Origin: Rhodospirillales bacterium
Lineage (GTDB): Bacteria; Pseudomonadota; Alphaproteobacteria; Acetobacterales; Acetobacteraceae
NCBI GenBank assembly: GCA_017304945.1
Contig: JAFKLG010000085.1
Coordinates: 1 to 54,731 of the forward strand
Direction: 5' to 3'
Length of the DNA: 54,731 bases
Positions 46,772-54,731 of this stretch are shown piece after piece. The notes under the pieces are model-generated. The model ran no database searches, was not told the origin of the DNA, and was given only the letters and a program-made list of their open reading frames with translations. Each line of letters begins with the position of its first letter. Position 1 is the stretch's first letter. Both the position numbers and the translations under genes were made by a program.

Positions 46772-48034
46772 CTAGGTGCCGGGCTTCTTGTAGACGTAGG
46801 GCACGGTTGCGAACTCCCGTGGCCAGACGATGGGCGCGTCGGATTGCGGCTGCTTCACCTCGGTGTATTGCAGGATCGTCAGCGGCGCGCCGAGGAACTG
46901 GTGATAGTGCCAGGCGGGCTCGTGTTCGGTGGAGAACGCGTATTTGCCGCGCACGCCGACATAGCTCGTCTTCTCGAGCGCGCTGATGATGGCCTTCGAG
47001 TCCGTGCTGCCGGCGGTCTTGATCGCGTCGAACAACAGCCACGCGCCGTCATAGCTCTCCATCACCGCGCCGGACGGATCGTCGCCGGCGTGGCGCTTCT
47101 TATAGGCGGCGACGAAGGCCTTGGTCTTGTCGTTCCAGGCGGATTTGGGCAGGCCGACATTCTCGGTCGCCAGGTATTTGCCGGCCTCGCCGACATTCTC
47201 CCAGAAGGTGGGGTTCACCGCCTGGCCGCCCGAATTGTAGATGCCGCAGGCCGGAGTGGGCGCGAAGCCGAGGTCGTGGGCCTGGCGCACCATCGGATAG
47301 GCGCCGGCTTCCGAGTAGATGGTCAACAGGAAGTCGTAAGCCGGCGATGCGCTCTTGAAGCGCAGGATCTGCGCGGTGAAGTCGGTCAGGTTCGGGTCGG
47401 CATCGACCGCGTCGAAGGCGATCTTCGCGGCGGTGAGTTCCTTGGCAACCAGCGTGCGGGCGGCGAGGCCCACGTCGTTCTTCTCGGCGATGATCGCGAC
47501 GCGCTTGAACCCGGCGGCGGCGATCCACTGGCCGATGGTGACGTCGATCAGGGACACCGAGGGCGCATTGCGGAACACTTCCGGGTAGCCCTTGGCGGTG
47601 ATCTGGTCGGACCAGACGTCGCAGGCCATGAACGGGATGCCGTATTTGTGGAACACTTCGATCTCGGCGAGCGCGACGGGGCTGTGGAACTCCCCGAACA
47701 CGGCGACGGCCTTGTTCTGCGTCACCAGCCGTTCGGCGGCGGTGCGGCCTTCCGCCGGCATGCCGCGGGTATCGGCGTAGACGATCTGCACCGGCCGGCC
47801 GAGCAGCCCGCCCTGGGCGTTGATCTCGTCGAGGGCGATCTCGGCGGCGTATTTCATGTTGGTGCCCTCGGCGTAGCCGCCGGGGGGTGAGAGGGGGCCG
47901 ACCCAGCCCAGCACGATCGGGTCCGCGGCGCGGGCGCGGTTGCCGATCATCGGCAAGGTCGCCGCGGCGCCTGCGGTCGCAAGCACGTCGCGGCGCCGGA
48001 GGACGGAACGAGATTTGGAACTGTCCTGCCTCAC
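46772..48034 (-). CDS. livJ: Liv-type ABC transporter substrate-binding protein
   Basis: 420 aa. Leader with RRRDVLATAGAAATLPMI, a twin-arginine-like signal, ending near ARAADP. Periplasmic type I binding fold: VLGWVGPLSPPGGYAEGTNM, GRPVQIVYADTRGMPAEGR, VAVFGEFHSPVALAEIEVF and SYDGAWLLFDAIK. First gene of livJHMGF. The 238 bases before it, up to the divergent small membrane-protein gene, hold no feature I can support. Substrate unknown; family members bind amino acids, amides, urea or aromatic acids. Confidence 0.92.
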   Translation of the reverse strand: MRQDSSKSRSVLRRRDVLATAGAAATLPMIGNRARAADPIVLGWVGPLSPPGGYAEGTNMKYAAEIALDEINAQGGLLGRPVQIVYADTRGMPAEGRTAAERLVTQNKAVAVFGEFHSPVALAEIEVFHKYGIPFMACDVWSDQITAKGYPEVFRNAPSVSLIDVTIGQWIAAAGFKRVAIIAEKNDVGLAARTLVAKELTAAKIAFDAVDADPNLTDFTAQILRFKSASPAYDFLLTIYSEAGAYPMVRQAHDLGFAPTPACGIYNSGGQAVNPTFWENVGEAGKYLATENVGLPKSAWNDKTKAFVAAYKKRHAGDDPSGAVMESYDGAWLLFDAIKTAGSTDSKAIISALEKTSYVGVRGKYAFSTEHEPAWHYHQFLGAPLTILQYTEVKQPQSDAPIVWPREFATVPYVYKKPGT

Positions 48035-48272
48035 GTGTGTCTTCCCTCTCTGTGTCTGGTCGGCACTGGATTGCCGCCTCTTACGGACGGCGGCAGGGAC
48101 GGGCGTCGAGGAGTCGATGGCGAGTGTGAATGGTGGGCTGCGTCATTGTCGAGCGGGTGCGTGATTGCCGAGCCCATGCGATTTTGCAGGCACCGGGCTT
48201 GCAAGCAGCGTGCCGAAGCGAGGCGGTTACGACGGGCTTGAACCAGCCCGGGCTGCGGGCCACCTCACGCGC

Positions 48273-48560
48273 ATGAGCGATCATAGAACGCCCCAACTGG
48301 ACATGCGGCTGGATGGCACGTTCCGCACGCCGCCACAGCCGGCGCGACCGCCGCTGGCCAGTCGCATCTTCTTCTGGGCCGTGCTGGTTGCGGTGGCCGC
48401 CGCGGCCTTGTCGATCGCGGCGTTCGCGCTGTGGATCGCGTTGATCATCCTGCCCGTCGCACTCGGGGCCGCGGTGATCGCCTGGCTCGCGTTCCGGTTC
48501 CAGGTGTGGCGCGCGCGCAGCCGCTACCGCGCCGGCCCGCCCGACTTCAGGCGCGGCTGA
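48273..48560 (+). CDS. Small membrane protein, unknown
   Basis: 95 aa. A short polar Pro-rich N-terminus (MSDHRTPQLDMRLDGTFR), two adjacent hydrophobic stretches (IFFWAVLVAVAAAALSIAAF and ALIILPVALGAAVIAWLAF), and a basic tail. ATG 48273 is the best start; no strong ribosome site is seen. Resembles small inner-membrane proteins of no assigned role that are widespread in the class. The gap 48561-48698 after it holds nothing recognisable. Confidence 0.65.
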   Translation: MSDHRTPQLDMRLDGTFRTPPQPARPPLASRIFFWAVLVAVAAAALSIAAFALWIALIILPVALGAAVIAWLAFRFQVWRARSRYRAGPPDFRRG

Positions 48561-48698
48561 CCGGCGCGATCCGCGGCGAGCCGCGTCCCGTCAGCGCCTG
48601 CCGCTGCGCGACCGACGGCCACGGCGGATGTGTGCCGGTGATGGCGCGGCCGCGGCCCCGGCAGACGCCGGCGCGGCCGCGTTGCCACGGGTGGGCGC

Positions 48699-49718
48699 TC
48701 AGGCCGCCGCCGCTTCTAGGCCGAACGCCTCTGCCAGCAGGGTGTAGGACCGCCGCCGCGCCTCTGGGTCATGCAGCGTCGTGAGAATGGCGACCTCTTC
48801 CACCTCCAGCTCCGCCGCCAGCGTGCGAAGCCGCGCGCTCACCTGGTCGGCGGTGCCGTAGAAGGCGCGCTCCCGCAGGCGCTGCACCCGCGCGCGTTCC
48901 GCCTCGCTGTAGGAATACGCCGCCGCCTCCTCGGGCGAGGGCAGGGCGGTGAACACCCCGCGGTCGCGGCCGAGCCGCCAGAGTTCGCGGGAGGTGAACA
49001 GGCGGGCGGCCTCGGCTTCGGTGTCCGCGGCCATGGCCCAGACGCAGACCGCCGCATGCGGCGCGGGGTGGCGCTCGCTGGGCCGGTAGCCCTCCCGATA
49101 CAGCGACAGGGCCTGCGCCGCCCCGCCCCCATCGGTGATGAAATGGGCGAAGCAGAAGGGCAGGCCGAAATAGGCGGCGACCTGCGCGCCGTAATCGGAA
49201 CTGCCGAGGATCCAGACCTCCGGCTGGGTCGGTCCCTGCGGCTGGGCGCGGATACTGCGGAACGGATGACCTTCCATCAGCGGCGTGCCCGCGAGCCAGG
49301 CCAGCAGGTCACGCACCTGGGCCGGGAACTGCTCCGCCGCGGTCTCGGCCTGCGGGTTGAGCGCGTAGGCGGTCAGCCCGTCCGATCCGGGCGCGCGCCC
49401 GAGGCCGAGATCGATGCGCCCCGGCGCGATCGCGTCCAGCACCCGGAACTGTTCGGCCACTTTCAGCGACGCGTAGTGCGGCAGCATGATCCCTGCCGAC
49501 CCGACCCGGATGCGCGTCGTGGTGGCGGCAATCGCGGCGATCAGGATCTCGGGCGCGGTGCCCGCCTGGCTTTCCGAGTTGTGGTGCTCCGCGCACCAGT
49601 AGCGTTGGTAGCCCAGGGCCTCGCAGTGCTGGGCGAGGCGGATGCTCTCGCGGATCGAGGTGTCGGGCGCGCGGCCGGTCACCACGGTCGACTGGTCCAG
49701 CACCGAAAGCCGCAGCAT
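48699..49718 (-). CDS. LLM-class flavin-dependent oxidoreductase (YhbW-like)
   Basis: 339 aa. Begins MLRLSVLDQSTV and has RYWCAEHHNSESQAGTAPE, IRVGSAGIMLPHYASLKVAE and RIDLGLGRAPGSD, the set of the widespread YhbW/MsnO8-like LLM subfamily. FMN-dependent; substrate unknown. Third luciferase-like gene of the window and from a different subfamily than the other two. Confidence 0.9.
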   Translation of the reverse strand: MLRLSVLDQSTVVTGRAPDTSIRESIRLAQHCEALGYQRYWCAEHHNSESQAGTAPEILIAAIAATTTRIRVGSAGIMLPHYASLKVAEQFRVLDAIAPGRIDLGLGRAPGSDGLTAYALNPQAETAAEQFPAQVRDLLAWLAGTPLMEGHPFRSIRAQPQGPTQPEVWILGSSDYGAQVAAYFGLPFCFAHFITDGGGAAQALSLYREGYRPSERHPAPHAAVCVWAMAADTEAEAARLFTSRELWRLGRDRGVFTALPSPEEAAAYSYSEAERARVQRLRERAFYGTADQVSARLRTLAAELEVEEVAILTTLHDPEARRRSYTLLAEAFGLEAAAA

Positions 49719-49841
49719 CTCCGTCTCCCTGATCCGTCGGTCGATGATGGGGCCGGGGCGCTGGGGCGCAAGCCCGCCCGGCCTCCCGCGGTCACCCTTG
49801 GCGTGGCGCGATCCGCCTCCCGCGATGGGCCGCCCGGCCGG

Positions 49842-50630
49842 TCAGCGGCCTCTCCACACCGGCTTGCGCTTCTCGACATAGGCCCGCACGCCCTCGACCC
49901 GGTCCTCGCTCTGGTACGGGCTGACGCCCTCGTTCAGCCGCATGGCGGTCGCGATCGGCAGCCCGTTCGCGCGCACCGCCGTCTCCTTCATGCGGCGCAG
50001 CGTGACCGGGGCGTTCTCGACCATCGCCTCGGCCAGCCGCAGCGCCTCGGCCAGCGCCTGCCCCTTCGGCACGACGCGGTTCACCAGGCCCCAGCGCTTC
50101 GCCTCTTCCATGCCGATGTACTCACCGAGGTAGAGCATCTCGAACGCGATCGCGGACGGCACGAGGCGCGGCAGCATGATGTTAGCGAAATGCGCGCCCT
50201 TGCCGCGCTTCGCCTCGGGCAGCCCCAGCAGCGCCTGTTCCGCGCCCACCCGCAGGTCGCAGGCCAGCGCCAGCTCGCAGCCGCCCGCCACCGCGGAACC
50301 GTTCAGCGCGGCGATGGTCGGCTTGAACGTCTCGTACACCACCTCGTAGAGGTAGCGCTGCACCCGCGACAGCAGCGGCTGGAACGGCTTGCCGGCGCGA
50401 TCCTCCTCGGCCCGCGCCTTGAGGTCGGCGCCGCCGCAAAAGGCGCGGTCGCCGACGGCGGTCAGCACCACGACGCGCACCTCGGGATCGGCATTGGCCT
50501 CCACGAAAGCCTCGATCAGCGCGTCCCCGAGCTCCGGGGAGATGGAATTGGAGCGTTCGGGGCGGTTGATGGTGAGGATGCGGATATGGCCGCGCAGCTC
50601 GCTCAACAGGATCTGGGTCGTGTCGCTCAC
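49842..50630 (-). CDS. Enoyl-CoA hydratase/isomerase family protein
   Basis: 262 aa crotonase fold: ILTINRPERSNSIS, oxyanion-hole segments FCGGADLKA and GSAVAGGCELALACDLRVG, and LGLPEAKRGKGAH with the usual catalytic-position Glu. Ends with EKRKPVWRGR, a common crotonase C-terminus. Likely acts in an acyl-CoA route; it is divergent from the acyl-CoA synthetase gene 102 bases away and may share control with it. Confidence 0.92.
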   Translation of the reverse strand: MSDTTQILLSELRGHIRILTINRPERSNSISPELGDALIEAFVEANADPEVRVVVLTAVGDRAFCGGADLKARAEEDRAGKPFQPLLSRVQRYLYEVVYETFKPTIAALNGSAVAGGCELALACDLRVGAEQALLGLPEAKRGKGAHFANIMLPRLVPSAIAFEMLYLGEYIGMEEAKRWGLVNRVVPKGQALAEALRLAEAMVENAPVTLRRMKETAVRANGLPIATAMRLNEGVSPYQSEDRVEGVRAYVEKRKPVWRGR

Positions 50631-50732
50631 CGTTGTCTCCTCCGTGGGTCCGGGGAGCCTAGGACGGCCCCGCGCTTATGGACACCGCGGGACCGGCTGG
50701 ACAGTATGCCCGCCCCGTCCCGAGGAGAGGTC

Positions 50733-52805
50733 ATGCCCCAGCCCGCCACGCAGGAGGCTCTGCACGCGCTGTTCCATCCGCGCGCCGTGGCGGTGATCGG
50801 CGCCACCGACGACACCACGAAGCATGGCTACATCGTGCTGACCAACCTGCGCGCCGCGGGCTTCACCGGCGGGGTCTATGGCGTGAGCCGCCGCCTCGCC
50901 GCGGTCGAGGGCATCCCCTGCGTGCCCGACATCGCCGCGCTGCCGGAGCCGGTCGACGCGGCCTTCCTGGCGATCCCGGCCGAGGCGGCGCTGCAGGCGG
51001 TGCGCGACTGCGCCCGCGCCGGCATGAAGGCGGTGATCGTCGGCTCCGCCGGCTATGCCGAGAGCCTGGATGCCGGCGGGGCGGAGCGTCAGGCCACGTT
51101 GCAGCGCATCGCGGTGGAGGAGGGGATCCGCATCGTCGGCCCCAACTGCAACGGCATCTACAACGCCCACGGCACCGACCCCCATGGCACCGGCTCCCAG
51201 GGGCCCGTCTCGATCGGCTTCAACACCGCGCATGCGAAGCGCCAGGCGGCCGGCGGGATCGCGATCTTCTCCCATAGCGGCGCGCTGTTCGACGCGATGG
51301 CGGGCCGGCTCGCGATGCTGGGCGCCGGCCTGTCCCTGTTCGCCTCGGCCGGCAACGAGGCCGACCTCTCGGTGCTCGACTACATGGAGTATGCGATCGG
51401 CCACGCCCCCACACGGGTGATCGCGCTGCTGATCGACTCGCTGCCGGACGGTGCCCGCTTCCGCGCGTTGGCGATGCGGGCGGCCGAGGCCGGCAAGCCG
51501 GTGGTCGCGCTGAAGATCGGCGGGTCGGCGGCCGGGGCGGCGGCGGCGGTCGCCCATTCGTCGCGCCTCACCGGCGACGCCGCCTCCTATCGCGCGCTGT
51601 TCGCCGCCGCCGGGGTCGCCGAGGCCGTGACGCTCGAGGGCCTGATGACCGCCTGCGCCTTGCTCGACCGGTTCGGCCGCCGTGGGGGTGCGCTGGGCGC
51701 GATGTCGACCTCCGGCGCCGGCGCCTCGCTGATCGCCGATCGGGCAACCGCGTTGCGGGTGCCGCTCGCGCCGCTCGACGCCGCGACGAGCGCGGCACTG
51801 GATGCGCGCAAGATGTTCTCGCGCATCGGCAATCCGCTCGACCTCGGCATCTTCGGCGGGATGCGCCGCGCCGGGGAGGTGCCCGCGCGGCTGATGGCGG
51901 ATCCCGGCGTGGGCGTGGGGCTTGCGCTCGTCCACTCCATGAACCCCTGGCAAGGCGACCCCTATCGCACCGCGTTCGGGCGCGCCGTCGAGGACTCCGG
52001 CAAGCCGCTGCTCGTCCTGGCCCCGGGCGGCATGCCCGCCGGCGAGCGGGCCGAGTACGAGACGCGCGGCATGCACGTGTTCACCGAGACGGACATCCTG
52101 CTCGAGGGAATCGGCGCCCTGCTGGCCCCGCCGCCCGCGCCCATGCCCCGGCGCGACCCGGCGCCAGCACCCGACCTCCCGGATCGCGCGCTGACCGAAC
52201 CCGAGAGCCTGGCGCTGCTGGCGCGCTACGGCGTGCGCTGCGTGCCGACCACCGTCTGCGACGATGCCGATGCCGCCGTCGCCGCGGCCGAGGCGGCGGG
52301 GTACCCCGTCGTGCTGAAGGGCGTCGTCGCCGGCGTCGCGCACAAGAGCGACCAGGGCCTCGTCCGCCTCGACCTCGGTGACGCCGCCGCGGTCCGCGCT
52401 GCCGTCGCCGACCTCGGCTGCCCGCAGGTCATCATCCAGCCGATGATCCCGACCGGGCTGGAGGCGATTGCCGGCGTCGCGCAGGCCGACGGGGTGGGAC
52501 CCGTGCTGATCGTCGGTCTCGGCGGCATCCATGCCGAGGCGCTGCGCGACGTCGCCACCTGGCCGTTGCCGGTCGATCGCGCCACCCTGGCGGCCGGTCT
52601 CGCCAGCGGCAGCCTGGGCCGCATCCTCGCCAGTCCGCGCTGGCCACACGCGGGCGCGACGGATGCCCTGCTCGACCTACTGCTCGCGCTGCAGGATGCG
52701 GCGCTCGCGCTCGGGGACCGGCTGCAGGCGATCGACGTCAATCCGGTCATCCTCGGGGCGCAGGGCGCGATCGCGGTCGACGCGCTGGTGGTGCCGCGCC
52801 CATGA
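50733..52805 (+). CDS. ADP-forming acyl-CoA synthetase (acetate-CoA ligase family, fused alpha-beta)
   Basis: 690 aa from ATG 50733, with GAGGAGAGG just upstream. CoA-binding domain (HPRAVAVIGATDD), succinyl-CoA ligase-like domains (GPNCNGIYN, IFSHSGALFD), and AAVAHSSRLTGD at the place of the phosphohistidine. An ATP-grasp domain follows (LLARYGVRCVPTTV, YPVVLKGVVAGVAHKSDQG, IDVNPVILG). Joins an acid to CoA with ADP formation or runs the reverse. Overlaps the RuBisCO-like gene by ATGA, so translation is probably coupled. Confidence 0.92.
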   Translation: MPQPATQEALHALFHPRAVAVIGATDDTTKHGYIVLTNLRAAGFTGGVYGVSRRLAAVEGIPCVPDIAALPEPVDAAFLAIPAEAALQAVRDCARAGMKAVIVGSAGYAESLDAGGAERQATLQRIAVEEGIRIVGPNCNGIYNAHGTDPHGTGSQGPVSIGFNTAHAKRQAAGGIAIFSHSGALFDAMAGRLAMLGAGLSLFASAGNEADLSVLDYMEYAIGHAPTRVIALLIDSLPDGARFRALAMRAAEAGKPVVALKIGGSAAGAAAAVAHSSRLTGDAASYRALFAAAGVAEAVTLEGLMTACALLDRFGRRGGALGAMSTSGAGASLIADRATALRVPLAPLDAATSAALDARKMFSRIGNPLDLGIFGGMRRAGEVPARLMADPGVGVGLALVHSMNPWQGDPYRTAFGRAVEDSGKPLLVLAPGGMPAGERAEYETRGMHVFTETDILLEGIGALLAPPPAPMPRRDPAPAPDLPDRALTEPESLALLARYGVRCVPTTVCDDADAAVAAAEAAGYPVVLKGVVAGVAHKSDQGLVRLDLGDAAAVRAAVADLGCPQVIIQPMIPTGLEAIAGVAQADGVGPVLIVGLGGIHAEALRDVATWPLPVDRATLAAGLASGSLGRILASPRWPHAGATDALLDLLLALQDAALALGDRLQAIDVNPVILGAQGAIAVDALVVPRP

Positions 52806-53914
52806 CCGCCCGGTTCACCGTCACCTACCTGGTGCAGGGGGACGCCGCCTCCATCGCTGCCCGCGCCGAGGCGATCGCCGTCGAGCAGAGCGTGGAGATG
52901 CCGGTCGCCGCCATCGAGAGCGCGGCGGTGCTGCGGGACGTCGTCGGCCGGGTCGAGGATATCGCCGATCAGGGGAATGGGGAGTTCGCGGTGCGCATCG
53001 CGCTCGCCACCGCCACGGTCGGTTCGGATGCCGGGCAGTTCCTGAACATGCTGTTCGGCAACACCTCCCTGCACGCCGACGTGGTGCTGCAGGACGTCGA
53101 GATCCCTGCGGCCCTCGCCGCCACGTTCGGGGGACCGCGGGTCGGCATCCCCGGCCTGCGCGCGCGGATCGGCGTGCACGGGCGCGCCTTCACCGGGTCC
53201 GCGCTCAAGCCGCAGGGCATGCCGCCGGACGCGCTCGCGACCCTGGCTGGCCGGCTCGCCGAGGGCGGGCTCGACTTCATCAAGGACGATCACGGGCTGG
53301 CCGACCAGGGCTACAGCCCGTTCGCCGCCCGCGTGACCGCCTGCGCCGCGGCGATCGCGGCCGCGGCGCGGCGCACCGGCCACCCGACGCGCTACATTCC
53401 CAGCATCACCGGCAATCTCGACCAGATGCGCGCCCAACTCCGGCTCGCGCGCGAGCATGGGATCGACTGCGCCATGGTGGTGCCGATGCTGTCCGGCGTC
53501 GCCAACCTGCAGGCGGTCCGCGCCGCGTTCCCCGACATCGCCCTGTTCGCGCATCCCAGTTTCGGCGGCGCCGCGCGGGTCGCGCCGGAGCTGCTGCTGG
53601 GCAAGCTGATGCCGCTGTTCGGCGCCGATGCGGTGATCTTCCCCAACCATGGCGGCCGCTTCGGCTACACGCCGGCCACCTGCCGCCGCCTCGCCGCGAC
53701 GGCGCGGGCGGCAGGCGTTCCCGCGCTGCCGGTGCCGGCGGGCGGCATGACGCTCGACCGCACCGCCGAACTGCTTGACTTCTATGGCCAGGACACGATG
53801 TTGCTGATCGGCGGCAACCTGCTGATGGCGCGTGCGCGCATCGCCGAGGAAGCAGCCGCCTTCGCCCGCGCCGTCGCGCAGCACCCGTATGCCCAGGACC
53901 ACGATGGACACTGA
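52802..53914 (+). CDS. RuBisCO-like protein (form IV)
   Basis: 370 aa, shorter than true RuBisCO large chains. Kept: Lys136 in SALKPQG (first Lys of the KPK motif) and Lys161-Asp162-Asp163 in GGLDFIKDD (carbamylated Lys and Mg-binding Asp). Changed: the second KPK Lys is Gln138, the Mg-binding Glu after KDD is His164, and the loop-6 Lys region reads FPNHGGRFGY. It therefore cannot fix CO2 as RuBisCO does, but could be an enolase, isomerase or decarboxylase on a related sugar-phosphate-like substrate. Sandwiched between an acyl-CoA synthetase and a cupin, overlapping both. The specific form IV subclass is not decided here. Confidence 0.9.
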   Translation: MTARFTVTYLVQGDAASIAARAEAIAVEQSVEMPVAAIESAAVLRDVVGRVEDIADQGNGEFAVRIALATATVGSDAGQFLNMLFGNTSLHADVVLQDVEIPAALAATFGGPRVGIPGLRARIGVHGRAFTGSALKPQGMPPDALATLAGRLAEGGLDFIKDDHGLADQGYSPFAARVTACAAAIAAAARRTGHPTRYIPSITGNLDQMRAQLRLAREHGIDCAMVVPMLSGVANLQAVRAAFPDIALFAHPSFGGAARVAPELLLGKLMPLFGADAVIFPNHGGRFGYTPATCRRLAATARAAGVPALPVPAGGMTLDRTAELLDFYGQDTMLLIGGNLLMARARIAEEAAAFARAVAQHPYAQDHDGH

Positions 53915-54374
53915 ACACGCGAGCCCGTTCCGTTCGGCGCAGCCCGGCTTCCGCTGGGACGGCGTTGCCCACATGCCCTACAAGCAGGACGGGTCCGCGC
54001 CGTTCAAGGACATCTCGCGTCAGGTCCTGTTCGACGATCCGGCGCTGGCCTGCCAGCTCCGCTATTTCGAGATGGATGCCGGCGGCCACTCGACGCTCGA
54101 GCGGCACGAGCACGCGCATGCCGTGATGATCCTGCGCGGCCACGGGCATTGCCTGGTGGACGGGGAAGTGCGGGCGGTCGGTCCGCAGGATCTGATTTCC
54201 ATCCCGGCCTGGGCCTGGCACCAGTTCCGCGCCACGAGGGGGGAGTCGTTCGGCTTTCTCTGCATGGTGAACCACCTGCGTGACAAGCCGCAGATCCCCA
54301 CCGAGGAAGAGCTGGCCGCGCTGCGCGCCCACCCGGCGATCCGCGCCTTCCTGAACGACACGCCGCTCGACTGA
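53904..54374 (+). CDS. Cupin-domain protein
   Basis: 156 aa from ATG 53904, inside the end of the RuBisCO-like gene (11-base overlap). A single cupin with metal ligands apparent in STLERHEHAHAVMILRGHG and a later PAWAWHQFRA. The leading MDTEHASPF plus PFKDISRQVLF precede the barrel. Likely an isomerase, dioxygenase or lyase working on the same small molecule as the RuBisCO-like protein; no precise function can be named. Confidence 0.85.
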   Translation: MDTEHASPFRSAQPGFRWDGVAHMPYKQDGSAPFKDISRQVLFDDPALACQLRYFEMDAGGHSTLERHEHAHAVMILRGHGHCLVDGEVRAVGPQDLISIPAWAWHQFRATRGESFGFLCMVNHLRDKPQIPTEEELAALRAHPAIRAFLNDTPLD

Positions 54375-54444
54375 CGGTCGGCCGAGCGCGGCCGAAACTG
54401 ACCATCGGCCGAGCGCGGCGCAAAGGACGATGCGGGGGCAGCGG

Positions 54445-54731
54445 CCGTCATCCGCCCACGGGCCGTCATCCGCCCATGCGCCGTCATCCGCGGGCCCCGT
54501 CCCGCGGATCCCCACCGGCAGGGACGTCCGGCGAGCATCCGCCCACCCTCCCGTCATCCGCGGGCTCGACCCCCGGATCCCCACCGGCAGGGACGTCCGG
54601 CGGGCATCCGCCCACCCTCCCGTCATCCGCGGGCCCCGACCCGCGGATCCCCACCGGCAGGGACGTCCGAGACGCCCGTACCGCAACGACCGTACGGTCG
54701 GGATCCGCGGGTCAGGGCCCGCGGATGACGG
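54445..54731. repeat. Nested direct and inverted repeats at the right end
   Basis: CCGTCATCCGC-cored units begin at 54445, 54463 and 54481 (18-bp steps) and then at 54551 and 54620 (70- and 69-bp steps). The long units share CGCGGATCC...CACCGGCAGGGACGTCCG. Each has a palindrome such as ATCCGCGGG-CCCCGA-CCCGCGGAT. Positions 54700-54731 are an inverted copy of 54620-54652, so the end can fold into a large hairpin. Positions 54378-54420 also hold a direct repeat of CGGCCGAGCGCGGC. No coding potential is believable here. Confidence 0.8.

Noticed and set aside
48089..48103. GGCAC...TTGCC resembling a sigma-54 promoter between livJ and the small membrane gene
   Set aside because: Only 9 bases separate GG and GC; sigma-54 promoters require 10.
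48771..52805. 1344-codon plus-strand open frame
   Set aside because: The first two-thirds run antisense to the LLM and enoyl-CoA hydratase genes and show no recognisable protein; real coding begins at 50733.

Overview
The window reads as high-GC alphaproteobacterial DNA. The style is that of Rhodospirillales/Acetobacteraceae: dense operons with ATGA/GTGA overlaps, a Hint-domain lipase, hyuAB, several luciferase-like oxidoreductases and Liv-type ABC genes. The family assignment is inferred from gene content only.

About 2-29 kb is a nearly complete hydrogen-metabolism island. (i) hupSLC (20.0-23.7 kb, + strand) encodes a membrane-bound uptake [NiFe]-hydrogenase with the extra cysteines of the O2-tolerant class. 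(ii) A long minus-strand operon runs from 18.1 down to 2.7 kb in the order hupD-F-G-H-I-J-K, hypA-B-C-D-E, hupR, hupT, hupU, hupV, hypF. It covers maturation protease, chaperones, nickel and Fe(CN)2CO insertion, and a complete H2-sensing regulator set. (iii) Near-consensus sigma-54 promoters lie upstream of hupS and of hupD, which fits the NtrC-type HupR. (iv) A DUF3422 membrane-anchored protein sits between hupD and hupS. (v) A second operon (28.9-23.9 kb, minus) encodes a soluble group 3b NAD(P)-linked sulfhydrogenase-type enzyme (beta, gamma, delta and alpha subunits), a cyclic-nucleotide-binding protein and a dedicated maturation protease. (vi) At 1.86-2.64 kb is the wreck of another hyp operon: a perfect FNR-type box, a hypC-like 8-codon remnant and a hypB pseudogene with an internal deletion.

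From 29 to 42 kb: a CDP-diacylglycerol diphosphatase, a LysR regulator, and a minus-strand operon hyuA-hyuB-peptide-type binding protein-class III aminotransferase homologue. In that last protein the catalytic Lys position is Arg. Then come a luciferase-like oxidoreductase, a GT-C-like membrane protein and a lipase-Hint protein. From 42 to 48 kb: another luciferase-like oxidoreductase and a complete livJHMGF-type transporter operon. From 48.3 kb to the end: a small membrane protein, a third luciferase-like oxidoreductase, an enoyl-CoA hydratase, and a plus-strand operon of an ADP-forming acyl-CoA synthetase, a RuBisCO-like protein and a cupin. A D-hydantoinase lies at 0.4-1.8 kb.

Both window ends carry non-coding repeats: a long imperfect inverted repeat and a 39-bp tandem repeat on the left, and 69-70-bp palindrome-bearing direct repeats on the right. 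No tRNA, rRNA, CRISPR array, transposase or integrase was recognised. No nickel permease (hupE/hoxN type) is present in the window.
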